Positions 6,526-13,402 of a stretch of 26,748 nt of DNA are shown in pieces (the stretch's first letter is position 1; every line of letters starts with the position of its first letter). This DNA is from Bacillota bacterium (GTDB lineage Bacteria; Bacillota; Clostridia; Oscillospirales; Ruminococcaceae), in assembly GCA_023391005.1 (NCBI GenBank), contig JAEWBS010000037.1, positions 1 through 26,748 on the forward strand. Reading direction: 5' to 3'. The translations under genes and the position numbers were made by a program. Below the pieces are notes generated by a model. It was not told the DNA's origin and ran no database searches. It saw only the letters and a program-made list of their open reading frames with translations.

Positions 6526-6546
6526 CGCATCGCCGATAGGCGGCGC
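6526..6546 (-). repeat. Dispersed palindromic repeat, copy 3 (inverted)
   Basis: This is the reverse complement of the 21-bp core of copy 1, with no mismatch. It lies in the short space between the permease stop codon and the terminator at 6554-6595. The flanks are AT-rich but do not extend the match. Confidence 0.75.
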
Positions 6547-6553
6547 CTAAATT

Positions 6554-6600
6554 AAGAGCCGCTGCAAAGCTGTATTCAGCTTTGCAGCGGCTCTTGTTTT
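6554..6600. terminator. Bidirectional terminator, permease / lipoprotein
   Basis: AGAGCCGCTGCAAAGCTG (6555-6572) pairs without mismatch with 6577-6594 around a TATT loop. TGTTTT follows on the + strand and TTAATTT on the - strand, so it can end both the permease transcript and the convergent lipoprotein transcript. Confidence 0.92.
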
Positions 6601-6659
6601 GCGGCGTTTTAAATCTTGGCGTACGTTATGAGACAACCGTTGTATCGGTCAGAATACCG

Positions 6660-7298
6660 CTACCGCTTCGCGTCGGCATAGGCCTTCTCAAGCGCATGCA
6701 GCTGATCAGTCACCGAAATGGTCACCGAGGTTTTCAGGTCGTCCTCATCGGGGATATCTTTGTTTCCATCGTCACGCTCTGTGACTTTCATGGCCAGAAC
6801 GTCGTCGACGGTTTTGCCGCGCATCCAGTCCTCAAGGGCTGCAATCTGCTCGTACCATTCCTTTTTAATGCCGGAAGCGGCTTTCATGTTATAGGCGTCG
6901 CCGAGTTCCTTTTTGGTCTTAATTTCGGAGGCGACGTCGCCGGTGAGCGCACCGCTGACGTCAAAGCCTACGTTGGCCTGCAGCGTATCAAACTTGACGT
7001 CGAGAATTTTGCCGTCGGCGTCGATACAGAGCGCGCAGGCCTCCACATTGAATTTTGCATTGCCAGACTTTTCAGCGTTGGCAGCGTTAGATTCCGATGT
7101 GGTCGAGGCAAAGCCCAGACCGACCCGCACGTCGCCGTTCGTTTTGGAACCGGCGGCGGAAGAGGACGGCAGGCTGCTCGCCGAGCCTCCGGGGGTTGAG
7201 CTTCCGGGAGCCACGCTGCTGCCTGCTGACGGAGAGGTGCAAGCTGTTGACAAGAGGCAGCATGCTGCCGCCGCCGCGATAATAGATAACCGTTTCAT
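6660..7298 (-). CDS. Secreted lipoprotein, possible flavin-binding partner of ApbE
   Basis: The 212-residue protein has a signal peptide with lipobox LLSTAC (lipidated Cys20), a Ser/Gly/Pro-rich linker (about 21-55) and one soluble domain. The domain contains VEACALCIDADGKILDVKFD, then FDVSGALTG, TKKELGDAYNMKAASGIKKE and WYEQIAALEDWMRGKTVDD. From memory this pattern resembles small extracellular lipoproteins related to FMN-binding domains, but I cannot verify that. The gene is divergent from an ApbE flavin transferase gene. The stretch D113-V-S-G-A-L-T119 is close to, but not the same as, the ApbE target motif D-x-x-S/T-G-A-S/T. AGGAGG precedes the ATG. Confident: a secreted lipoprotein that is expressed. 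Uncertain: flavinylation. Confidence 0.8.
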   Translation of the reverse strand: MKRLSIIAAAAACCLLSTACTSPSAGSSVAPGSSTPGGSASSLPSSSAAGSKTNGDVRVGLGFASTTSESNAANAEKSGNAKFNVEACALCIDADGKILDVKFDTLQANVGFDVSGALTGDVASEIKTKKELGDAYNMKAASGIKKEWYEQIAALEDWMRGKTVDDVLAMKVTERDDGNKDIPDEDDLKTSVTISVTDQLHALEKAYADAKR

Positions 7299-7333
7299 AT
7301 CAAATCCTCCTGTTTGGTTTTTAGCCTTTCTTT

Positions 7334-7367
7334 TGCCGAAAGTTTTCAGCGATAAAAATCTTCGGCA
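7334..7367. promoter_or_regulatory. Palindrome shared by the lipoprotein and apbE promoters
   Basis: TGCCGAAAGTTTT (7334-7346) and AAAATCTTCGGCA (7355-7367) are arms of an inverted repeat matching at 11 of 13 positions, with 7 perfect outer pairs. It lies in the middle of the 107-bp space between the divergent starts and could be a common operator. I saw no clear -35/-10 pair beside it. Confidence 0.4.
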
Positions 7368-7405
7368 TGGGAAAGCTACGGTTGGAGAGCGGATGAAGGT
7401 GTGTT

Positions 7406-8434
7406 ATGAAACGTTGGTTGTTCGTTTTAATCAGTTTTTTAATTTTGTTGACTCGTCCCGAACGCTGCGAACGCTATAGCGTGACGTTTTGGGGTGCCTT
7501 CGACACGATGATTACCATTACGGCAAACGCCGAATCTCAGCAGCAATTTGATGTTTTGACTGAAGCCGCTATAGCTAGGTTTACCGAGCTTAGCCGCGAT
7601 TATGACAGGTTTTTAGACCCGGGCACAATTGTCAATCTCGCCGCGTTGAACCGTCGTGCCGGTCAGGGAGATGTCCCCATTTCAAAGGCGCTGTTCGATC
7701 TGCTCTCCTTTGCGCAACAGGGCGCCCAGCGGACCGATTATTGCGTAATGCCAACCTTCGGCGCGGTGACCGAGCTGTGGCGAAAACAGATTATCGATGC
7801 GAAAAACGGCTCGGGCAGGCCGCCCAGTTTCGAATCGCTGCAAAGAGCGGCGCAAAACACCGGTTTTGAGGTGCTTAGGCTTAATACAAGCACCCAAAGC
7901 GCCGCGTTGCTGTCAAAAAATGCGTTGATCGATGTCGGCGCTATGGCCAAGGGCTACGCCACCGAGCGCGTTGGCCGCGAGTTGGCGGCGCAGGGCCTGA
8001 CCCGGCTGGCTATTTCAAGCGGCGGAAACATTAGGGTGTTTTCGCCGCCCGTGGGCAAGGCCTGCTGGCGCATTGGCGTACAAAATCCCGACGCGGCGGT
8101 TTTGGGTGGCGGCGGCACGCTGGGCACACTTTTGATTAATAATATGGCCGTGGCCACCAGCGGGGACTATCAGCGCTTTTTCTGGTATGAGGGGCGGCGG
8201 TATCATCACTTGATAGACCCCGTGACGCTTTATCCCGCGCAGTATTATCGCAGTGTGACGGTGGCCTGCCGCGACGCGGGCGAGGCCGACCTGTTTTCTA
8301 CCGCGCTTTTTTTGGTCGATTGGGAACAAAGCGCGGCTCTTGCCGCTCGGGAAAATATCGCCGCGCTTTGGGTCATGCCGGACGGCAGCGTGCGTACCAA
8401 CTCACAGATGGATATCCTGCTTAAAAGCCAATAA
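7406..8434 (+). CDS. apbE: FAD:protein FMN transferase (ApbE family)
   Basis: ApbE uses FAD to attach FMN covalently to Ser/Thr of target proteins outside the cytoplasmic membrane and needs Mg2+. The 342-residue protein shows the family motifs in order: DTMITITA near the N-terminus, DVGAMAKGYATERV (from residue 176), ISSGGNIRVF (from 203), TSGDYQRFF, YHHLIDPVT and ADLFSTALFLV. The N-terminus is a hydrophobic signal or anchor segment (residues 4-16); a cysteine at residue 21 is not in a good lipobox. The ATG has AAGGTG about 5 nt upstream, a moderate site. No Rnf or Nqr genes are in the window, so its target is not obvious; the divergent lipoprotein is the nearest candidate. A terminator follows at once. 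Confidence 0.92.
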   Translation: MKRWLFVLISFLILLTRPERCERYSVTFWGAFDTMITITANAESQQQFDVLTEAAIARFTELSRDYDRFLDPGTIVNLAALNRRAGQGDVPISKALFDLLSFAQQGAQRTDYCVMPTFGAVTELWRKQIIDAKNGSGRPPSFESLQRAAQNTGFEVLRLNTSTQSAALLSKNALIDVGAMAKGYATERVGRELAAQGLTRLAISSGGNIRVFSPPVGKACWRIGVQNPDAAVLGGGGTLGTLLINNMAVATSGDYQRFFWYEGRRYHHLIDPVTLYPAQYYRSVTVACRDAGEADLFSTALFLVDWEQSAALAARENIAALWVMPDGSVRTNSQMDILLKSQ

Positions 8435-8474
8435 AAAAGCTTTTGCACCTTCATACCGGGCGCAAAAGCTTTTT
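8434..8474. terminator. Bidirectional terminator, apbE / chromate transporter
   Basis: AAAAAGCTTTTGC (8434-8446) pairs perfectly with GCAAAAGCTTTTT (8462-8474) across a 15-nt loop. The A-rich and T-rich arms give U-tails in both directions, so it serves the convergent genes on either side. Confidence 0.9.
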
Positions 8475-8488
8475 GTCTTAATTAATAA

Positions 8489-9055
8489 TTAGAGTTTAAA
8501 AATAATACCGATGGCCGCCGCACCCGCAATATAGAAAACAGGGTGCTTATTGAACCGGACATACAGATAATAGAGAACCGCAAATAAAACGATAGCCGGG
8601 AGATTGAGCACCGACAAAAGGCTGTTAAAACCCGAAAAACGGTCGGTATACAGCAGCGTGCTGCGTAAAACCGCAAAACCCGCGGCAGCGATCATGCCGG
8701 TGGCGGCGGGGCGGACGCCGTAGAAGATTGATTTGACAATCGGACTGTTTGAAAATTTGGCTAAAAACTGCGCGATGAGGACGATGACAATATACGACGG
8801 CAGTACAAGGCCGAAGGTCGCGATCAGACCGCCCAACAAACCACCCGCGTTAAAACCGGCGTAGGTCGCCACGTTGATGCCAATGGGACCGGGCGTCGAT
8901 TCCGCAACCGCAATCATATCAAGCAGCATGGACTGGTCAAACCACCATGGGTAACGGTCGGCAATATCAAATAAAAAGGGCAGCGTGGCCAGCCCGCCGC
9001 CGATGGCAAACAGGCCGGTTTTAAAGAACTCCGCAAACAAAAGCAGATAGGTCAT
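8489..9055 (-). CDS. Chromate transporter family protein, second half-size subunit
   Basis: This 188-residue protein is one half of a split CHR-family transporter. It carries the motif FAIGGGLATLPFL at residues 15-27 and AESTPGPIGINVATYAGF, the conserved family signature, and has about six hydrophobic segments. Split CHR pairs form a heteromeric membrane carrier for chromate or related anions such as sulfate; the physiological substrate in Clostridia is not known. Its ATG overlaps the stop of the upstream half by 4 bp (ATGA), so the two are translationally coupled. It is the last gene of the minus-strand block that also contains the DMT exporter. Confidence 0.9.
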   Translation of the reverse strand: MTYLLLFAEFFKTGLFAIGGGLATLPFLFDIADRYPWWFDQSMLLDMIAVAESTPGPIGINVATYAGFNAGGLLGGLIATFGLVLPSYIVIVLIAQFLAKFSNSPIVKSIFYGVRPAATGMIAAAGFAVLRSTLLYTDRFSGFNSLLSVLNLPAIVLFAVLYYLYVRFNKHPVFYIAGAAAIGIIFKL

Positions 9056-9603
9056 GGCTGAGTCCCTCCCTTTTGGGCCGAGCGCTTTGCAAAATAACCG
9101 AGCAGCCCCGCGACGATCACGACAGCGATGGGCGAAACATTAAACAGCGCCATTGCGGCAAAGGTCGTGAAAAAGATGACCGCCGTCAGCTTATCGGGCA
9201 CACTGGGCTTAAACAGCTTGACGACCGCCGTGATCACCAGCACGCAAACCGCCACGCGGATACCGCCAAAAGCGTGTGCAACCATTGCGTTGCCCGCGAC
9301 GGCCTTAAGCGCTCCCGCAATAAGGCTGATGATAATAAACGAGGGCGCCACAACGCCCGCCGTGCTGAACACGGCGCCGAGATAGCGCTTCTGCCTAAAC
9401 CCGATGATGGTTGCGACATTGACCGCAATAATGCCGGGTGTGCATTGTCCCACGGCATAAAAGTCGAGCAGCTCTTCGGAGGTGGCCCACTGGCGGCGCT
9501 CAACAATTTCGCGCTCCAACATCGGCAGCATCGCGTAGCCGCCGCCGAAGGTCAGGCCGCCTATGCAGAAAAAGGCCCAAAACAGGTCCAGATAAACACT
9601 CAA
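9052..9603 (-). CDS. Chromate transporter family protein, first half-size subunit
   Basis: The 183-residue protein is the partner of the gene that follows it. It shows LTFGGGYAMLPMLEREIVE and VGQCTPGIIAVNVATIIGF, the two signatures of the CHR family, and about six hydrophobic stretches. In this copy the usual TPGPI reads TPGII. The start is a TTG at 9603, chosen because AAGGGAG lies 8 nt upstream and no ATG fits before the first membrane segment. The DMT exporter gene ends 44 bp upstream on the same strand, so all three may be co-transcribed. Confidence 0.9.
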   Translation of the reverse strand: MSVYLDLFWAFFCIGGLTFGGGYAMLPMLEREIVERRQWATSEELLDFYAVGQCTPGIIAVNVATIIGFRQKRYLGAVFSTAGVVAPSFIIISLIAGALKAVAGNAMVAHAFGGIRVAVCVLVITAVVKLFKPSVPDKLTAVIFFTTFAAMALFNVSPIAVVIVAGLLGYFAKRSAQKGGTQP

Positions 9604-9647
9604 AATTACAACTCCCTTTCACAGCTTATATCTTCAGCGCAATCGGA

Positions 9648-10562
9648 TTACACGTTCTTACCAAAAAGGCGCTTTATTTCATCAAAATCCAATTGGACCA
9701 ATATGACTGAGAATAAAATGATGCCGCCGCCCACAAGCAGCGTCAGCGTGGGGGTATCAAAGCCCCAAAGCACCGAGAGCACGCTGCCGAACAGCCCCTC
9801 GGTCGAGAGGATGATTGCGGTGCCCGAAGCCGAGAACCGCCGCTGCGCCCAGCTTTGTACAAAATAGCAATAGCCAGTTGAAAACAGCGCGAGATAAAGA
9901 ATGGACCCCATGCCTGATTTTAGCGCTACAGCCGAAAACAGCGGTCGCTCAAACAACAAAAAGGTGACAAACGCGAGCGCCGACACGACCGCCAGCTGAA
10001 AAAAGCTTAAAACCGCCGCGCTGCGTATCAGTTTGGCTGAAACCCCCAGATAGGCGTAGTGGCAGGCGAACAAAAACGCGCACAGCAGCGAAAGCCAATC
10101 GCCGATATTAAAGGTGATGCCCACGCCCGGCGACCACGACAGAACGGCAGCTCCCACAAAGCAGACAAAGGCACAGGCCGTCGCGCGCAACCCCGGTTGC
10201 TGTTTAAAAAGCAGCATACTTAAAAATGGTACCATGATGACGTTGGTGGCGGTGAGAAACGCGTTGTTGGCCGGTGTGGTGAATTTAATGCCATAGGTTT
10301 GGCAAAAAAAGGCGGCAAATAATATCGTACCCGCAATCAGGCCAAATTTCAAGTCCTCTAGGCTTGAAACGGCCAATTCTTTGCCAAATAATACCGCCAT
10401 AATCGCGGCGGGAATAAAAAAACGCAGCGTGAGCAGCAGCGCCGGAGAGATGCCGTATTGCACCGCAATGTTCGTATAGATAAAGCCACCGCCCCAGATA
10501 AAAGCGACCGAAAGCAGCAAGAGGCTGGGCAGCAACGGAGAAGCAGAAAGCTTGTAGTTCAT
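9648..10562 (-). CDS. EamA-domain (DMT superfamily) transporter
   Basis: The protein is 304 residues with ten hydrophobic segments in two EamA repeats. The first repeat starts VAFIWGGGFIYTNIAV and contains TTPANNAFLTATNVIMVPFL; the second contains the EamA-like ASGTAIILSTEGLFGSVLS. Members export or exchange metabolites such as amino acids, nucleosides or cofactors; the substrate cannot be predicted. The start at ATG 10562 is set by GAGGAG 10 nt upstream, giving the N-terminus MNYKLSAS; an in-frame extension to 10604 has no such site. It lies upstream of the chromate transporter pair on the same strand. Confidence 0.88.
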   Translation of the reverse strand: MNYKLSASPLLPSLLLLSVAFIWGGGFIYTNIAVQYGISPALLLTLRFFIPAAIMAVLFGKELAVSSLEDLKFGLIAGTILFAAFFCQTYGIKFTTPANNAFLTATNVIMVPFLSMLLFKQQPGLRATACAFVCFVGAAVLSWSPGVGITFNIGDWLSLLCAFLFACHYAYLGVSAKLIRSAAVLSFFQLAVVSALAFVTFLLFERPLFSAVALKSGMGSILYLALFSTGYCYFVQSWAQRRFSASGTAIILSTEGLFGSVLSVLWGFDTPTLTLLVGGGIILFSVILVQLDFDEIKRLFGKNV

Positions 10563-10719
10563 ATTAAAGTGTCTCCTCGTTTGTTCGATTCCATAAGAAT
10601 GCACAGCGCCATATCGGTAAAAATTTTATCCGTCTCAGGCCAAGGGGCGGTTTTTAAAGCCTTTTGGACAAAATAAATTTAAACCCGATAACCGTTTTAT
10701 ATCGTAAACGGCGGGTGTG

Positions 10720-11421
10720 CTAAAGATGTGCGTGTATTTTAAGCAGCGCGGGCAGCGTGTAAAGGCTGTCGATGCTGTAAGTGGGCTTCGGCGTTTCGGG
10801 CGTGGGTGCGCCCTTGGGGTTATACCAGCAGGTGTCAAGGCCGCAGCCGTTGCCGCCCGCAATGTCGGCCGAAAGCGAATCGCCCACAACAAGCGCATGT
10901 CTGCGGTCGGATACGCCGCAGCGCAGCAGCGCCTGTTCAAAAAAACGCGGGTCGGGCTTTTCGCAGCCGATCTCACCTGAGATGATGATGTGCGAGAAGA
11001 ACGGCGTAAGCCCCGCGCCCGCCAGACGGCTTTTTTGAACGTCGGCAATGCCGTTTGTGATAATGGCCAACTGAAAATGCGGTTTGAGCGCCTCTAAAAT
11101 CGAGATGGCGCCCTCGACCAGATAAAAGCCGTGCGAAAGGCCGTGGGCGTAGTGGCGATTAAAGGCGTCCGGGTCAACGCCGGTTATGCCGGCCTGCTCA
11201 AAAAACAGGCGAAATCGCTTGTTAAGTAGCACGGCACGGGTAATTTCCTTTCGCTCCAGCTGTGTCCACAGCGATTGGTTGATACGGTCATAGCACTGCA
11301 CGAGCCGCGCGTCGGCACAAATGCCAAACGCTGTGCAGCTTTTTAGTAGTGCCTGCGTCTGTGATTGAGAAAAATCCAGCAGCGTCCCGTCCGCGTCAAA
11401 AAGAATGGTTTGATAATGCAT
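10720..11421 (-). CDS. HAD-superfamily hydrolase, YjjG-like nucleotidase
   Basis: The 233-residue protein has all HAD motifs: FDADGTLLDF with nucleophile Asp9 and acid Asp11, ITNG, the lysine in GCEKPDPRFF, and VVGDSLSADIAGG for Mg2+ binding. The helical cap between residues 15 and 100 places it in subfamily I. The overall pattern, with a C-terminal DTCWYNPKGA-type stretch, is that of YjjG/YfnB noncanonical pyrimidine nucleotidases, which remove phosphate from modified nucleoside monophosphates. GGAGG lies 4 nt before the ATG. It is 157 bp upstream of the DMT transporter and 106 bp downstream of the DUF1294 gene on the same strand. Confidence 0.88.
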   Translation of the reverse strand: MHYQTILFDADGTLLDFSQSQTQALLKSCTAFGICADARLVQCYDRINQSLWTQLERKEITRAVLLNKRFRLFFEQAGITGVDPDAFNRHYAHGLSHGFYLVEGAISILEALKPHFQLAIITNGIADVQKSRLAGAGLTPFFSHIIISGEIGCEKPDPRFFEQALLRCGVSDRRHALVVGDSLSADIAGGNGCGLDTCWYNPKGAPTPETPKPTYSIDSLYTLPALLKIHAHL

Positions 11422-11527
11422 GGTACCTCCATATGTAGAAACGGCAAATCATCAAGCAAAGATGAAATTATGTATATTCTGTTAATTTTTTCTGAGTTGC
11501 AATATAATGGTGTGGCAATTCCCACAT

Positions 11528-11818
11528 TTATATTGTCCCGCCGACCTTTAAGGCCAGCCAGATTAAAATGATAAGTTGCACAAGCGTTGTTAAAACGGCG
11601 ATAACCCAGAAATACCAGTGCCGTGTTTTGTGACGAAAACAAAGCATGCCGCACCAAAGCCCCGCACCGCCGCCGCACAGCGCCAGCAGAAAGAACCGCT
11701 TCTCGGGCACGCGTCTTTTCAGGCACTTTGCCGCGCGTTTATCAATGCCGCACAGCGCAAAGGTCAAAGCCGAGCAGCCCAAAAACACGCAGGCCAATAC
11801 GATTGAAAGCAGCTTCAT
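11528..11818 (-). CDS. DUF1294 small membrane protein
   Basis: This 96-residue protein matches DUF1294: the phrase IDKRAAKCLKRRVPEKRFF, then LLALCGGGAGLWCGMLCF and RHKTRHWYFW. It has a membrane segment at the N-terminus (about 3-23), a basic loop, a second segment and a C-terminal segment (about 70-90). The function of the family is unknown; members occur alone or fused to cold-shock domains. The start has AAAGGA 10 nt upstream. The gene is divergent from the sortase gene, with a 237-bp gap between the starts. Confidence 0.87.
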   Translation of the reverse strand: MKLLSIVLACVFLGCSALTFALCGIDKRAAKCLKRRVPEKRFFLLALCGGGAGLWCGMLCFRHKTRHWYFWVIAVLTTLVQLIILIWLALKVGGTI

Positions 11819-12055
11819 TTTGAATATGTCCTTTCGGTCGGCGTCTTTTAAAGCGGCTAAGGGCTGAAAAGACTGCGCTTTAACGACACCCGTATTTTAT
11901 TATCATAACACGAACAGACGCATTTTGCTATGTCTTTTAATGTGGCGGCGCTTGTTTTACTTGACAGGCCCTCAGCTTTTTATTAAACTGTTGTGTAGTG
12001 TTTTGATAAGGGACAGGTATTTTCTATTAAATCTTAAGAGAAAATGAGGAATTAC

Positions 12056-12889
12056 ATGATGAACAAAATCTTTTCTACAAAACTGATTGCGCTGATTCTG
12101 GCGTTGGTTATGGTGCTGGCATTTGCCGGCTGCGGTAAAAAGCCGTCTTCGTCTGAAGAGCCCTCCGGGCCCGATACGAGCTCCTCGACTATTGAGGATG
12201 ATGAGGATGACGACGCCGACGTGGTGCGCGTTTTCCAGATTGAGAAAATCGACGAGGGCATTAAGCGCAACGCCGACACCAAGGGCTGGCTCCATATTCC
12301 CAATACTGAAATTGACGACGCTGTTGTTCAGGCCAAGGACAACGACTATTATCTGCGCCTGACCGAGGATAAGACGTATTCTATTTTCGGTTGCTATTAT
12401 GCCGATTTCCGCTGCAAGGTCGGCGCGCGTGACGGGCTGAGCAAAAACACCATCATCTACGGCCACTCCGACTATAAGGATGATCCCAACGGCAAAAAGT
12501 TCTCGCAGCTTTTCCACTATGCCAAGGACATCGAGTTTGTCCGCAACAACCCCTACATCTACTTCTCCACCGCTGAGGACGATATGGTCTGGCAGGTGTT
12601 TGCGGTTTTCTACACCCACATCAATTTCAACTATATTCAGGATAACCCCAGCGATGCCGAGTTTAAGAATATCATCAGCGAGGCGAAGGCCAGAAGCGAA
12701 TATCTCATCGATGTGCCGGTCACCGAGAAGGACAAGATTCTGACCCTCTCGACCTGCACCGGACTTTACAATCAGCCCAAGGATGACTACCGCATGGTTG
12801 TGATGGCGAAGCTGCTGCCCTCTAACGAGATTTCGACCAATAAGCTAACGATGAAGGTCGAGCCCAATCCCTCCCCGAAGAAGAGCTAA
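12056..12889 (+). CDS. Class B sortase with lipoprotein signal
   Basis: Sortases are membrane transpeptidases that attach surface proteins to peptidoglycan or to pili. With the start at ATG 12056 (GAGGA at 12046-12050; ATG 12059 also possible), the protein is 277 residues. It has the catalytic His137 in IIYGHSDYK, catalytic Cys234 in LTLSTCTG and Arg246 in DYRMVVMAKL; the WLHIPNTEIDDAVVQAKDNDYYL region and long insertion are typical of class B. The N-terminus ends in AFAGC, so it may be lipid-anchored at Cys26 rather than held by a transmembrane helix. A Ser/Glu/Asp-rich linker follows. No protein in the window has an LPxTG-type or NPQTN-type sorting signal, so its substrate lies elsewhere. 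It ends at a strong terminator. Confidence 0.88.
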   Translation: MMNKIFSTKLIALILALVMVLAFAGCGKKPSSSEEPSGPDTSSSTIEDDEDDDADVVRVFQIEKIDEGIKRNADTKGWLHIPNTEIDDAVVQAKDNDYYLRLTEDKTYSIFGCYYADFRCKVGARDGLSKNTIIYGHSDYKDDPNGKKFSQLFHYAKDIEFVRNNPYIYFSTAEDDMVWQVFAVFYTHINFNYIQDNPSDAEFKNIISEAKARSEYLIDVPVTEKDKILTLSTCTGLYNQPKDDYRMVVMAKLLPSNEISTNKLTMKVEPNPSPKKS

Positions 12890-12907
12890 ATTTTAAAAAG
12901 CATTAAG

Positions 12908-12956
12908 AAACGCTCCTTTCGCAGGCCGTATACACGGCTTGGCAAAAGGAGCGTTT
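12908..12956. terminator. Terminator between sortase and DUF1540 genes
   Basis: AAACGCTCCTTT (12908-12919) pairs perfectly with AAAGGAGCGTTT (12945-12956), and the loop carries an inner GCCGT/ACGGC stem. A TTGTGTT tail follows on + and a TTCTTAATG tail on -, so it can serve both convergent genes. Confidence 0.88.
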
Positions 12957-12968
12957 TTGTGTTGCGAA

Positions 12969-13136
12969 TTAGGCCTGAAGCTTAAAGGAGTTGCAGTCGG
13001 TACATTCGATCATCGTGGGGTTCGGTTCATGGGTGCCGACGTTGATCTTGGGCAGAGAACAGAAATTCTCAGACTTACAGTGATGCGTGCACTGCGTAAC
13101 GGTACAGCCAATGTTCTTGTTTGCGGATTTGTCCAT
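12969..13136 (-). CDS. DUF1540 small cysteine-rich protein
   Basis: A 55-codon frame runs from ATG 13136 to TAA 12969 and reads MDKSANKNIGCTVTQCTHHC and onward, with CSLPKINVGTHEP, and finally MIECTDCNSFKLQA. Six cysteines (residues 11, 16, 20, 26, 45, 48) plus several histidines fit the DUF1540 pattern, C-x-V-x-x-C ... C-x-x-x-x-I-x-V. Families of this type are short proteins common in Clostridia, presumably binding a metal; their role is unknown. It has AGGTG ahead of the ATG, a recognisable promoter and a terminator, so it is a complete monocistronic gene although it is very small. Confidence 0.85.
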   Translation of the reverse strand: MDKSANKNIGCTVTQCTHHCKSENFCSLPKINVGTHEPNPTMIECTDCNSFKLQA

Positions 13137-13193
13137 TGCTTTTCACCTCGCTTTTTATTGGGGTCTTTCTTTATTATTTGTTTGCGCACATCA

Positions 13194-13223
13194 TTTATAC
13201 CGGGTAAGTTTTTGCATTTCCAA
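13194..13223 (-). promoter_or_regulatory. Promoter of the DUF1540 gene
   Basis: On the reverse strand TTGGAA (13223-13218) is followed after 18 bp by TATAAA (13199-13194). This places the start near 13187 and leaves a leader of about 50 nt before the ATG. Confidence 0.5.
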
Positions 13224-13402
13224 CTTTTAAATAGTTATTCTTCTGTATTTTTCCGCATGGGGAAAGTAATAATTGGAAACCGCCTCAAAAACGCCCAAGG
13301 GAAGATATTTACTGCGGAAATAGTAGGCTAGATGTGTTAGCATTGAAATGGTAAAGGGAACAAATATCGCATTAAATAACGGAAAGGAAAGGTAAAGCAT
13401 TG

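Noticed and set aside
9073..9867. 264-codon + strand ORF
   Set aside because: It lies antisense to the chromate and DMT transporter genes, whose family motifs are clear, and it has a charged, unstructured composition typical of antisense frames.
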